A DNA stretch of 44,871 bases, from positions 1 through 44,871 of the forward strand of contig NZ_JAMFSB010000303.1 of the NCBI RefSeq assembly GCF_026225065.1, in the 5' to 3' direction. Below are positions 34,471 through 42,354 of this stretch, piece by piece. Position numbers and translations under genes: made by a program. Position 1 is the first letter of the stretch; each line of letters starts with the position of its first letter. Source of the stretch: Paraburkholderia sp. GTDB lineage: Bacteria; Pseudomonadota; Gammaproteobacteria; Burkholderiales; Burkholderiaceae. The notes under the pieces were generated by a model. That model made no database searches and was not told the DNA's origin. It worked only from the letters and a program-made list of their open reading frames with translations.

Positions 34471-35073
34471 TCAGTGCAGGATCGGCGGTAGATTGCTGCT
34501 CTGGGCTACAGGCCTCGCCGTCGTATCAGCCATCGTGGTAACCGGCTGCGCAGGCGCCGGTCTCGACGCAACGCTCGCCATTGTGGACGCCGGTTGTGGA
34601 GAAGCTGGTTTTGCAGCAATTTTCTGCTGCTTGAGGTGCGTCGCCTTGGGATGCACCGCCGCCATCTGCACATGCCCGCTACCGGAACGAGCCGTCTTGA
34701 CTGGCTTGTTCGATGCGCTCCTGGCGCCAGCCATCTTTACAGTCCCGGCGCGTGCAGACTTACCAGATACACCTGCAGCAGCGACCTTCACGTGGGGCGT
34801 CGTTTGACGCGCGAGGGGCGTCTTGGCTCCACGAGCCGCATGAACCGACGCCACCTTTTTCAGAGGCACAGCCCTCTTCCCCCTACCGCCCGCCGCGCCC
34901 TTAGCCGCAACCTTCCTGGCCGCCACAGGTTCAGCGTTACGCCCCTTGACCCGCTTCACCGGATGCGCAGCCTCAGGCGGATTCCACACCTCCGAATACT
35001 GGGCCGCCTGCGCCGTCACTGCACAACAGGCCACTGCCACCACCGCTACCGCCACTGCTCGCACCCACATCAC
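34471..35073 (-). CDS. Lys/Ala-rich exported protein of unknown function
   Basis: A 200-aa protein with an N-terminal signal peptide (WVRAVAVAVVAVACCAVTAQA) and a mature part that begins AQYSEVWNPPEAAHPVKRVKG and then becomes low-complexity and very basic: K, A, S, P and R with few hydrophobic residues, like a histone H1 tail, but predicted to be exported. The last 45 residues are P/A/T-rich and not basic. No known domain is recognised. It is divergent from the Xre-RES pair. The ATG pair at 35073/35070 leaves the exact start open by one residue. Likely disordered. Confidence 0.7.
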   Translation of the reverse strand: MMWVRAVAVAVVAVACCAVTAQAAQYSEVWNPPEAAHPVKRVKGRNAEPVAARKVAAKGAAGGRGKRAVPLKKVASVHAARGAKTPLARQTTPHVKVAAAGVSGKSARAGTVKMAGARSASNKPVKTARSGSGHVQMAAVHPKATHLKQQKIAAKPASPQPASTMASVASRPAPAQPVTTMADTTARPVAQSSNLPPILH

Positions 35074-35123
35074 CCGCTACTCCTCGTCATCTCGTTCGCT
35101 TGTTGGCGACGCGATTATACCCA

Positions 35124-35158
35124 ATTATCCTTGCAATAATCCACATCTGGACTAATAT
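35124..35158 (+). promoter_or_regulatory. Promoter of the Xre-RES operon with small dyad
   Basis: TTGCAA (35131-35136) and TAATAT (35153-35158) are 16 bp apart. ATTAT (35124-35128) and ATAAT (35136-35140) form a short inverted repeat overlapping the -35 box, where autorepression by the antitoxin is expected. Confidence 0.45.
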
Positions 35159-35189
35159 TGATACAAAGTACAGATCAGGACCAGACCAC

Positions 35190-35627
35190 ATGCCTCACGC
35201 CGCCCGTCTCACCCCTGACGATCCGCCGCTACGCCGGCCCGTCACGGAACCCTCGCTGACCGAAATGTCGGCGGCAGGCCTGCGCGCCTTCTTCAAGATC
35301 GCGCGCGACTGGGATCTGAGCACGGAGGAACAGATCATCCTGCTCGGCTCGCCCGGACGCTCGACGTTCTTCAAATGGAAGGCCGAGCCGCAAACAGCAC
35401 GGGTGGGGCGAGACACCGTCGAGCGGCTTTCGCTGCTGCTCGGCATTTACAAAGCGCTGCAGATCCTGTTGCCGCAACCCGCCGCAGCCGATGGGTGGAT
35501 CAAGCGCCCCAACAGCGCGGCGCCGTTCGGCGGCCGCCGCGCGCTCGACCGGATGCTCGCCGGCAATATCAGCGACCTCGTCGCCGTGCGCCAATATCTC
35601 GATGCGATGCGAGGCGGCTGGGCGTGA
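35190..35627 (+). CDS. Xre/MbcA/ParS-type antitoxin (DUF2384)
   Basis: A 145-aa protein with an N-terminal Xre-like helix-turn-helix (LRAFFKIARDWDLSTEEQIILLGSPGRSTFFKWK) and a C-terminal DUF2384 region (RLSLLLGIYKALQIL; WIKRPNSAAPFGGRRALDRMLAGNISDLVAVRQYLDAMRGG). Members neutralise RES-domain toxins by occupying their active site with the C-terminus and repress their own operon. The toxin gene starts within its stop codon (GTGA overlap). Start chosen at 35190 (MPHAARL), 31 nt after the candidate -10. Confidence 0.9.
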   Translation: MPHAARLTPDDPPLRRPVTEPSLTEMSAAGLRAFFKIARDWDLSTEEQIILLGSPGRSTFFKWKAEPQTARVGRDTVERLSLLLGIYKALQILLPQPAAADGWIKRPNSAAPFGGRRALDRMLAGNISDLVAVRQYLDAMRGGWA

Positions 35628-36325
35628 CAGAACTGTATTGGCAGGACCGCTGGCGCGTCGCGCCGCTCGACTGGTCGCCCGCGTATCGCGTCATTCCAAC
35701 GCGCTTTCCCGCAGTGAATCTGTACGACCGGGTCGCCTCTCCCGAAGACTTCGACGCGCTTTATGCGCTCGAGGCGATGACCAACGACCGCTTACGCACC
35801 GAAGTCGGCGAGCTCGATCTGGTGCCGCGCGAGGAACGACGCTTCGGTCCAGGCTATGGGCCCATCATGGCCGCGTTCACGCATCTGAACCCGCTTGGCA
35901 GCCGCTTTTCGGACGGCAACTACGGCGTGTTCTACTGCGCCCGTTCACGCGCTACTGCGATCGCGGAGACGCGCTATCACACCGGTAAGTTCCTCGCGGC
36001 CACAACCGAGGCGCCGACGCGTCAGCAGATGCGTCTATACACGGTGATCGCGGGTGGCGAGGTGGCCGATCTGCGCAACGACGCGTCGCTAGATCCCGCG
36101 GTTTTGTCGCCGCACGACTACAGCGCCGGACAATCGCTAGGTCGAGTAATACGCGAGGCGGGGGCGCCGGGAATCGCCTATCCGTCCGTGCGCGATCCCG
36201 GCGGCGAATGTCTCGCGGCGTTCAGAACCGCGCTGTTGCGGGACTGTCATCACGCCGCCTATCTTGAATACAACTGGAACGGCAACGCCGTCGATATCGT
36301 GTTCGAACTGAATCAGGTGGGATAG
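35624..36325 (+). CDS. RES-domain toxin
   Basis: A 233-aa protein of the RES family (TT_ParT/MbcT-type). Known members degrade NAD by phosphorolysis or transfer ADP-ribose, stopping growth. Conserved RES features are YRVIPTRFPAVNLYDR near the N-terminus and FSDGNYGVFYCARSRATAIAETRYH in the centre. It begins with GTG at 35624, overlapping the antitoxin stop by 4 bp; an ATG-only reading would miss it. Which of the two activities it has cannot be told from sequence. Confidence 0.9.
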   Translation: MTELYWQDRWRVAPLDWSPAYRVIPTRFPAVNLYDRVASPEDFDALYALEAMTNDRLRTEVGELDLVPREERRFGPGYGPIMAAFTHLNPLGSRFSDGNYGVFYCARSRATAIAETRYHTGKFLAATTEAPTRQQMRLYTVIAGGEVADLRNDASLDPAVLSPHDYSAGQSLGRVIREAGAPGIAYPSVRDPGGECLAAFRTALLRDCHHAAYLEYNWNGNAVDIVFELNQVG

Positions 36326-36348
36326 GAGCGACCGCTGAAGCGGTTCGC

Positions 36349-37095
36349 TCAAGGCAACGCGAGTGCCGCGGCGCCTTCGACGCGCGCCGTCTCGACGGTC
36401 ACCGACCAGCGCTCGATCTTGCGGGCCTCGACCAGGGTCAGCTTGCCGCCCGGCCCGAACGCGCCGGTGTCGATGAACACCTGAGCGCCGATCTGCTGAA
36501 CTTCACGCATCGGCGTGTGGCCACAATAGGTGAGCGACAGACTGCGCTGCCGGCTCGGGTCGCCGTTGCCCATCGCGAGCCGGCGCCCCCACAGCATTTG
36601 CTGCCGTTCGTCGACGGAAAAGTCGGCGAGGTCAAGATCGGCGTCGGTGCCGAAGAATTCCGCATGCAGCACATTGAACCGCTCGCGGCCGGTGCCGACC
36701 ACGCGTGCCAGCGGCAAACGCGACAAACGCTGCCCATAGTGACGCAGTTTCTCATCCGACAATTCCGCCGCCCAGGTGCCGCCAATGCCGTACCACCACT
36801 GCCGGCGCAAGCGCCCGTCGGCGACGGCACACAGTGTGTCTTCGTGATTACCGAGCACGGCATAGAACCAGGGCTTGTCGAGCAGCGCCAGCGCCTCCTC
36901 GGACTGGGTGCCGCGATCGATCAGATCGCCAACCGAAAACAGCCGGTCACGTGACGGATCGAACTCCACCTCGCGCAACAAATAGCGCAATGCATCGACA
37001 CAACCGTGCAGATCGCCCACGACAAAGTCGCGGCCGGTGCGGTTGACGTCGTGATGCTCGACGGTAGGAACGATTGCTGGAGTCATGGGGACCAT
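36349..37095 (-). CDS. PPP-type metallophosphatase
   Basis: A 248-aa phosphoesterase of the PPP superfamily, close to E. coli PrpA/PrpB and lambda phosphatase. The metal and phosphate motifs are complete: VVGDLHG, SVGDLIDRG, LGNHED and a C-terminal GHTP. Substrates may be phosphoproteins or small phosphate esters such as Ap4A. The start may be 37095 or, three codons later, 37086; neither has a clear ribosome binding site. An 8-bp hairpin lies just upstream. It is on the same strand as the dehydrogenase genes but 156 bp downstream of them. Confidence 0.85.
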   Translation of the reverse strand: MVPMTPAIVPTVEHHDVNRTGRDFVVGDLHGCVDALRYLLREVEFDPSRDRLFSVGDLIDRGTQSEEALALLDKPWFYAVLGNHEDTLCAVADGRLRRQWWYGIGGTWAAELSDEKLRHYGQRLSRLPLARVVGTGRERFNVLHAEFFGTDADLDLADFSVDERQQMLWGRRLAMGNGDPSRQRSLSLTYCGHTPMREVQQIGAQVFIDTGAFGPGGKLTLVEARKIERWSVTVETARVEGAAALALP

Positions 37096-37111
37096 AATAG
37101 AACGCGAACGC

Positions 37112-37131
37112 AAAGCGCGTATGCGCGCTTT
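37112..37131 (-). promoter_or_regulatory. Hairpin upstream of the phosphatase gene
   Basis: AAAGCGCG (37112-37119) and CGCGCTTT (37124-37131) form a perfect 8-bp stem with a 4-nt loop, 17 nt before the ATG at 37095. It could be an operator or an mRNA leader structure. Confidence 0.4.
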
Positions 37132-37251
37132 CTATCTTTTCCTAAACGGTTGCTGCACGACACACACTGCCGCGCTTTGCTTTTTGCCGATTGAACGATG
37201 CAACCCGGAAAAGCATGCCGGATTGCACCGCATTTTTCAGCCGTTAAGCGG

Positions 37252-38679
37252 TCATTGTTGCTGCGCCCGCAGCTTTGCCACCTGATCTACCGACAGCGTG
37301 GCTTGCGGGTTACCAAACTGTTTCGTCACATAGTTCGTGATCGCCGCGACCTGATCGTCGGTGAGTTCGCCGCCGAATGCCGGCATCAGCACATCGGACT
37401 GCTTCGTCGTACGGCTAACGCCGTGCAGGATCACCATCGCCAGATTCGCCGGATCGTTCGCGCCGGCCGTCGAGTTGTGAATCAGCGAAGGATACGCCCC
37501 AGGCGCGCTCGCGCCGGCGCCTTGCCCAGTCCAGTTGTGGCACGACGCGCAGTTGGCGACAAACAGTTGCGCGCCGTTCACGCCGGTAATCTCGGTGCCA
37601 CGCAGCGCGGTCACGTCGCTGGCGGGCGTACCCAGTTGGTCGCGCGGATGCGTTTCGCCGCCGCTCACCGGTGCAACCGAACGCAGATACGTCACGATGG
37701 AGGTCAGATCCTCAGGCGTCAGATACTGCGTGCTGTCCTCGACGACCTGTCCCATCGGTCCCGCCGCGTTCGCCCTGCCTGGCACCACACCTGTCGACAG
37801 GTATTTGACCAGATCATCGTCGCTCCAGTTTCCGATGCCGCTATTTTTATCCGGCGTGATATTGAACGCGTGCCAGCCGGCCTGGGTCGCGCCGGAAAAG
37901 CGATCGGTCGACTTCAGCCCTTGCAGGATATTGCGCGGCGTATGGCACTCCTCACAGTGCGCGAGCCCCACCACCAGATACGCACCGCGATTCCATTCCG
38001 CGCTCTGCTTGGGATCGGGCACAAAGCGCCCTTCGGTGAAATTGAACAGATTCCAGAACACCATCAGCCAGCGCTGGTTGAACGGAAAGCGCATTTCGTT
38101 GCGCGGCGGCGCGTAATGGATCGGCGGCAGCGTGTTCAGATAGGCGCGAATCGCCTGCACGTCCTGCCCGGTGACCTTCGTGTATTCGGCGTAGGGGAAC
38201 GCCGGATAGAGGCGCTCGCCACCTTTGCCGATGCCCTCATGCATCGCCCGCTGGAAATCGGCGTCGGTCCACTGGCCAATACCGGTGTCCGGGTCCGGTG
38301 TGATGTTCGGGGTGTAGATCGTGCCGAACGGTGTGGCAATCGGCAAACCGCCGGCAAACGGACGGCTTTTATCGGCCGTGTGACAGGCCACGCAATCGCC
38401 GGCACGCGCCAGGTATTCGCCGCGCTTCACCAGATCCAGATCGGAGGCTGCAGTCCCGCTCGGCGCTGCGTCCCCGACTGACGACGAGTCATCGGCCATC
38501 GCCTGGCTTATCGGCGATTCGTCGTCGCGGCGCACCGGCGGACCATAGGCGTTGTCCCATGCGAGATACATCGCGAACAGCGAGAAAGCAGCAGCAAGCG
38601 TGGCCATCCGGATACGGCGGCGGCGCACGCCCTGTGCGAGCAAACCGGCCGGCTGCACGCGAGACGTTTTGTTCGTCAT
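37252..38679 (-). CDS. Triheme cytochrome c subunit of membrane sugar dehydrogenase (beta)
   Basis: A 475-aa cytochrome with three CxxCH heme sites (GDCVACH, HCEECH, NCASCH) in three cytochrome c domains, and an N-terminal hydrophobic segment (ATLAAAFSLFAMYLAW) that anchors or exports it. In FAD-dependent glucose, gluconate and fructose dehydrogenases such a subunit passes electrons from the FAD subunit to ubiquinone or the respiratory chain in the periplasm. The ATG at 38679 has GGAG upstream. It is the last gene of the three-gene set, 19 bp after the FAD subunit. Confidence 0.9.
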   Translation of the reverse strand: MTNKTSRVQPAGLLAQGVRRRRIRMATLAAAFSLFAMYLAWDNAYGPPVRRDDESPISQAMADDSSSVGDAAPSGTAASDLDLVKRGEYLARAGDCVACHTADKSRPFAGGLPIATPFGTIYTPNITPDPDTGIGQWTDADFQRAMHEGIGKGGERLYPAFPYAEYTKVTGQDVQAIRAYLNTLPPIHYAPPRNEMRFPFNQRWLMVFWNLFNFTEGRFVPDPKQSAEWNRGAYLVVGLAHCEECHTPRNILQGLKSTDRFSGATQAGWHAFNITPDKNSGIGNWSDDDLVKYLSTGVVPGRANAAGPMGQVVEDSTQYLTPEDLTSIVTYLRSVAPVSGGETHPRDQLGTPASDVTALRGTEITGVNGAQLFVANCASCHNWTGQGAGASAPGAYPSLIHNSTAGANDPANLAMVILHGVSRTTKQSDVLMPAFGGELTDDQVAAITNYVTKQFGNPQATLSVDQVAKLRAQQQ

Positions 38680-38698
38680 TGTGGCTCTCCGGCTCGGT

Positions 38699-40300
38699 TC
38701 AGATTTCATGCTTGAGCTTGTCGGCCAGCTTGAGCGACAAGGCCGCAATCGTCAGCGTGCAGTTCACCGAGGCCGCCGTGGGCATGACACCGCTGCTCGC
38801 GATGAACAGATTCGAATGGTCATGCGTACGGCAATCCGCATCGACGACGGAATCCGCTGCGTCGTTGCCCATGATCGTGGTGCCCATGATGTGATTGTTC
38901 GGCGCGAAGGTGTCGTCGAACGAGACCTCGGTGCCGCCGAACAGCGCCGCGATCTGCGCATACAGTTCGTGCGTGTTCGCCGCGCTCTTCTTCACGTAGT
39001 CGTTGATCGAGTAGTAGATCTCCGGTTGCGGAATGCCAAGCGAATCCTTTTGATCCGCCGAGGGCATGATGCGGTTCTGCGGCTCGGCCAGATGTTCGTG
39101 GAAGCTATTGATGTTCAGCGTACGCGCCGCGCGGTCGCGAATCTGGCGGTCCAGTTCGGCGCCGGTCAAGCCTTTTTTGATCAGACCGGCGGTGACGGAC
39201 ATCGTCGGCACGCCGTTCGATAGATGCAGCTTCTTCGCCGCGTAGTCGGAGCGGAACGCACCGTCACGGAAATTCACCACCGAGGTCATTTCCATCGGCC
39301 CGCGTCCCGGCCACAGCGGCTCGTTGGCGAGGAAGGTCACGCCCGTACCCGGATGGTCCATCAGATTACGGCCCACCTGGTCGGAACTGTTGCCGATACC
39401 GTGCGGAAATTTATCGGAAGTCGACATCAGCATCAGTTTGGGTGTTTCGATGCCGTTCGCCGCGAGCACGAACAGCTTGCCGCTCACGCGCGTGCTGTTG
39501 CCGTTCGGATCCTTGTAGTGGACCGCGGTAATGAGTCCACTGTTGTCCGCTTCGACGCGATACACAACGGCTTCCGCGATCAGCTTCGCCCCTGCTTGCT
39601 CAGCCTTCTCCGCATGCACGACACCGTTATACATGGCGGCGATCGGGCAGATCGGCATGCAGTTGTTATTGCCGCAACAAGTGGGGCGAGCGTCGTAAGG
39701 CCGACTGTTGCGCGCCACCGGCTCGGGCACCACCTTGAAGCCTTGCGCGTTGAGGACGTCGCTAAAGCGCTGATCCATGTACGACAACGGCAACTGGCTC
39801 ATCGGATACGGCTTCGAGCGGGGCGAGCCGAGATCGATCCTGCTGTCTGGACCCGATACGCCGAGCTGCAGTTCAGCGGCAGAGTACCAGGGCTCCAGCG
39901 TTTCATACGGATAAGGCCAGTCGCGGCCCACCCCATATAGCTTCTTCAACTGGAAGTCCGAAGGAAGCAAACGCCACGCGGCAGCCGCCCAGTGCCAGGT
40001 GGTGCCGCCCACCAGCCGCACATACTGCGAGTTGTACGGATACTCGCCTTTCTGGATCAGATAGTTGTTCGGCGGCGCGTACTCGGGATGCGGCGCGTAC
40101 GGCGTGGAAGGATAAGGTGTCGCAAAGTCGTCCTTGACTGGCGAGTTACGGAAGTTCTCGACAATCTGCCAGCGCGGAATGCGCGGTCCTGCTTCGAGCA
40201 CGATCACCGAGGCGCCAGCCAGCGCCATCTGATGCGCGACCAGACCACCCGCCACGCCCGAGCCGACTACAACGACGTCGGCGTAATTGGAATTTGCCAT
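38699..40300 (-). CDS. FAD-dependent sugar dehydrogenase, GMC-type catalytic subunit (alpha)
   Basis: A 533-aa GMC oxidoreductase with an N-terminal FAD-binding GSGVAGGLVAHQMALAGASV and the C-terminal FAD/active-site region NNHIMGTTIMGNDAADSVVD. It also has the cysteine cluster CCGNNNCMPIC (C208, C209, C214, C218) that in Burkholderia cepacia FAD-glucose dehydrogenase binds a 3Fe-4S cluster at almost the same positions. It oxidises a sugar or alcohol in the periplasm. The exact substrate (glucose, gluconate, sorbitol, fructose) is not determined. Flanked by its gamma subunit upstream and cytochrome c downstream. Confidence 0.92.
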   Translation of the reverse strand: MANSNYADVVVVGSGVAGGLVAHQMALAGASVIVLEAGPRIPRWQIVENFRNSPVKDDFATPYPSTPYAPHPEYAPPNNYLIQKGEYPYNSQYVRLVGGTTWHWAAAAWRLLPSDFQLKKLYGVGRDWPYPYETLEPWYSAAELQLGVSGPDSRIDLGSPRSKPYPMSQLPLSYMDQRFSDVLNAQGFKVVPEPVARNSRPYDARPTCCGNNNCMPICPIAAMYNGVVHAEKAEQAGAKLIAEAVVYRVEADNSGLITAVHYKDPNGNSTRVSGKLFVLAANGIETPKLMLMSTSDKFPHGIGNSSDQVGRNLMDHPGTGVTFLANEPLWPGRGPMEMTSVVNFRDGAFRSDYAAKKLHLSNGVPTMSVTAGLIKKGLTGAELDRQIRDRAARTLNINSFHEHLAEPQNRIMPSADQKDSLGIPQPEIYYSINDYVKKSAANTHELYAQIAALFGGTEVSFDDTFAPNNHIMGTTIMGNDAADSVVDADCRTHDHSNLFIASSGVMPTAASVNCTLTIAALSLKLADKLKHEI

Positions 40301-40388
40301 TGTTGCCCTCTGTTGCTGCTTGCTTATTTGTGCATGCCGCGGTCGCAGACGACGCGAGCCACGACACGTTCGAGAGGCATGCCGTGCT

Positions 40389-40970
40389 TCAAGCGCCGGA
40401 GGGCTTTTGCGTCCAGTAGAACGGCACGTCGCGGCAATAGGACGGAATCGTCAACACGTCCTTGACCGGATCGAACATCAATGCGCTTTCGTAGGCCACC
40501 ACCTGAACATGCGGCATCTCGCCGACGAGGCCGAGATACCACGCGCGCATGATGGCGCTCACCGTCTTCGCGAGCACCGGTTGATCGGTCTGCAGCGCTT
40601 GCGTGACCGTGTCCGACGGCACGCCGCCATGGCCTTGCAGCCACGTATTGAGGGCGCCGACGTTCTGCGGGAACTGGTTGTCCGCGTGTACGAGCGCGTC
40701 GTAGACACGCTTGCCGAGGACCGGGTTAAAGCTGGTTCGAGCGGTTAAATGCTGGGACAGTGCAAGGAAAGCATCGAGTCCGCCGCTTGCGGGCGCGTCG
40801 GCAAAGGCGGAAGGAATGCCAAATGACGTCCCGAAGCGTCCGGTACTCGTGAACGCCAGCGCAGCAGCCGCGGCGCATGCGCCGAGCAGCCAGGTCCGGC
40901 GGCCGGCGGAACGGACATGCGTCACCCTTGGGTGCGCATAATTTTTATCGTTCTGGTGAACATCTGTCAT
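40389..40970 (-). CDS. Sugar dehydrogenase small subunit (gamma, Tat-signal carrier)
   Basis: A 193-aa protein with a twin-arginine-like signal (AGRRTWLLGACAAAAALAFTSTG) and the small-subunit domain that ends in SALMFDPVKDVLTIPSYCRDVPFYWTQKP. In B. cepacia FAD-glucose dehydrogenase the gamma subunit is needed for folding and Tat export of the catalytic subunit, which lacks its own signal; here too the alpha subunit shows no signal peptide. The ATG at 40970 has GGAG upstream. It starts the gamma-alpha-beta operon. Confidence 0.9.
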   Translation of the reverse strand: MTDVHQNDKNYAHPRVTHVRSAGRRTWLLGACAAAAALAFTSTGRFGTSFGIPSAFADAPASGGLDAFLALSQHLTARTSFNPVLGKRVYDALVHADNQFPQNVGALNTWLQGHGGVPSDTVTQALQTDQPVLAKTVSAIMRAWYLGLVGEMPHVQVVAYESALMFDPVKDVLTIPSYCRDVPFYWTQKPSGA

Positions 40971-41246
40971 GGCGGCTCCACAGATGATGAATCGATTTTC
41001 AACCGGCCAACATTGCAGGTAAAGACATGCCTGCCCTGCAAGTTGTTCCGGTCGCCCGCCCCAAACTTGGTCTGCGCCGCTTAAGCGGTCTCGTGTTGCA
41101 GCTGCTGCGATATGAAAAGAAATGACAAAGTGAAAGCCCGGCGCAAGGCCGCTGCGACAGACTATAGCTGCCTCGCGAGCATTCGACAATTGGCGCCCGA
41201 AGCTCAAGGTAGAATCGGCCACGCTCAATCCTGCTTGACACCACAC

Positions 41247-41909
41247 ATGCCAACGAATTTTTACCCACAGGTTCTACGCAACCGTCCACGCATGGTTGTC
41301 GCGCTTGGAATCGGCATCGTCGGCGCGCTGGCAGTGCCCGCGCACATGCGGCCGATGGTGCGCGTGCTGGCCGGCTGGGACCTCACGGTCTGGTTGTACC
41401 TTGTTCTCATCTGGCTTCATATGGCCAAGGCAGATGAGCACGACGTCCGCGAATTCGCGCAACGCGACGACGAAAATGCCGGCGTCGTCCTGTTCGTCAT
41501 CTGTCTTGCGACGCTGGCGAGCATCGCGGCCATCGTCCTCGAACTGGCGTCCGCAAAAAACCTCGGCACCGCGTCGACGCTCGCGCACTACCTGCTCACG
41601 GGCCTGACCATGTTCGGCGCCTGGTTCCTGATCCCGACCATTTTCACGCTGCATTACGCGCGCCTCTACTACACGCCGGACGCACACGAGACCGCGTTGC
41701 TGTTCCCGGATGACAAGCTCGAACCGAACTACTGGGACTTCCTGTACTTCTCGTTCACCATTGCGGTGGCGTCGCAAACCTCGGATGTGGTTCTGCGATC
41801 GCGCACGATCCGGCGTGCCGCGCTGGCGCAATCGATCCTGTCGTTCTACTTCAACGTGGCCGTACTAGGCCTGTGCGTCAACATCGCGGCCGGGCTGCTC
41901 GGCTCGTAA
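41247..41909 (+). CDS. DUF1345 membrane protein
   Basis: A 220-aa integral membrane protein with about five hydrophobic segments and the DUF1345 hallmarks [20 protein letters not shown] and LHYARLYY. Function is unknown. The start at 41247 (MPTNFYPQ) is chosen by domain onset; no ribosome binding site is obvious. It is divergent from the gamma-alpha-beta dehydrogenase operon and followed by an inverted repeat. Confidence 0.87.
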   Translation: MPTNFYPQVLRNRPRMVVALGIGIVGALAVPAHMRPMVRVLAGWDLTVWLYLVLIWLHMAKADEHDVREFAQRDDENAGVVLFVICLATLASIAAIVLELASAKNLGTASTLAHYLLTGLTMFGAWFLIPTIFTLHYARLYYTPDAHETALLFPDDKLEPNYWDFLYFSFTIAVASQTSDVVLRSRTIRRAALAQSILSFYFNVAVLGLCVNIAAGLLGS

Positions 41910-42354
41910 CGCAACTAGACTGGCGCACCCGGATGCGCCCATAATCAGATCAACCGGCATCGCAGATTGTCGACGATGCCGTTCCCGAAATCCGTTTCAT
42001 GTAAAACCCGCTGGGCGCTCACCCGATTTACACGCCAGCCGCGGGCCAGACGATCTGCGGCGCCGATGCGCTCCCTGAGTACTCGCACTTCCCTCCGTTT
42101 TCGCGGCAGCTATCGCCGCTGGCACAGCGTTTGCTGCAGACTTTACATTTATCTGGTCCAGAACCGCGCGACTGGCGCATGCGCGTGCGTAGTGTTCGAT
42201 ACTGCCCGGCGGGCAAGCGATCTTTGCACTACATTGACCAGTACGCACGTTGAATTCACGCAGCGTGCAGTCTCCGGCTCTGGAAGCCCCAAACAGCGGT
42301 GTAATCGCATCCCGATGCATCTACATCGCGGCAGGACGAATCTGGAAACGACCG
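41910..42354. other. Intergenic region between DUF1345 gene and glgE
   Basis: About 445 bp with no recognisable gene; frames at 41967-42539 plus and 41997-42320 minus give no family match and the first runs into glgE. Visible structure is limited to the inverted repeat listed next. I found no convincing glgE promoter. Confidence 0.5.
41955..41981 (+). terminator. Inverted repeat after the DUF1345 gene
   Basis: CGGCATCG (41955-41962) and CGATGCCG (41974-41981) form an 8-bp stem 46 nt after the stop codon, without a T-tract. Confidence 0.4.

Noticed and set aside
37200..37232. Imperfect dyad TGCAA-c-CCGG / CCGG-a-TTGCA after the cytochrome gene
   Set aside because: It has a central mismatch and no T-tract on the minus strand, so I do not call it a terminator.
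37198..38481. 427-codon plus-strand frame over the cytochrome c gene
   Set aside because: Antisense shadow; the minus strand has three CxxCH sites and a good ribosome binding site.
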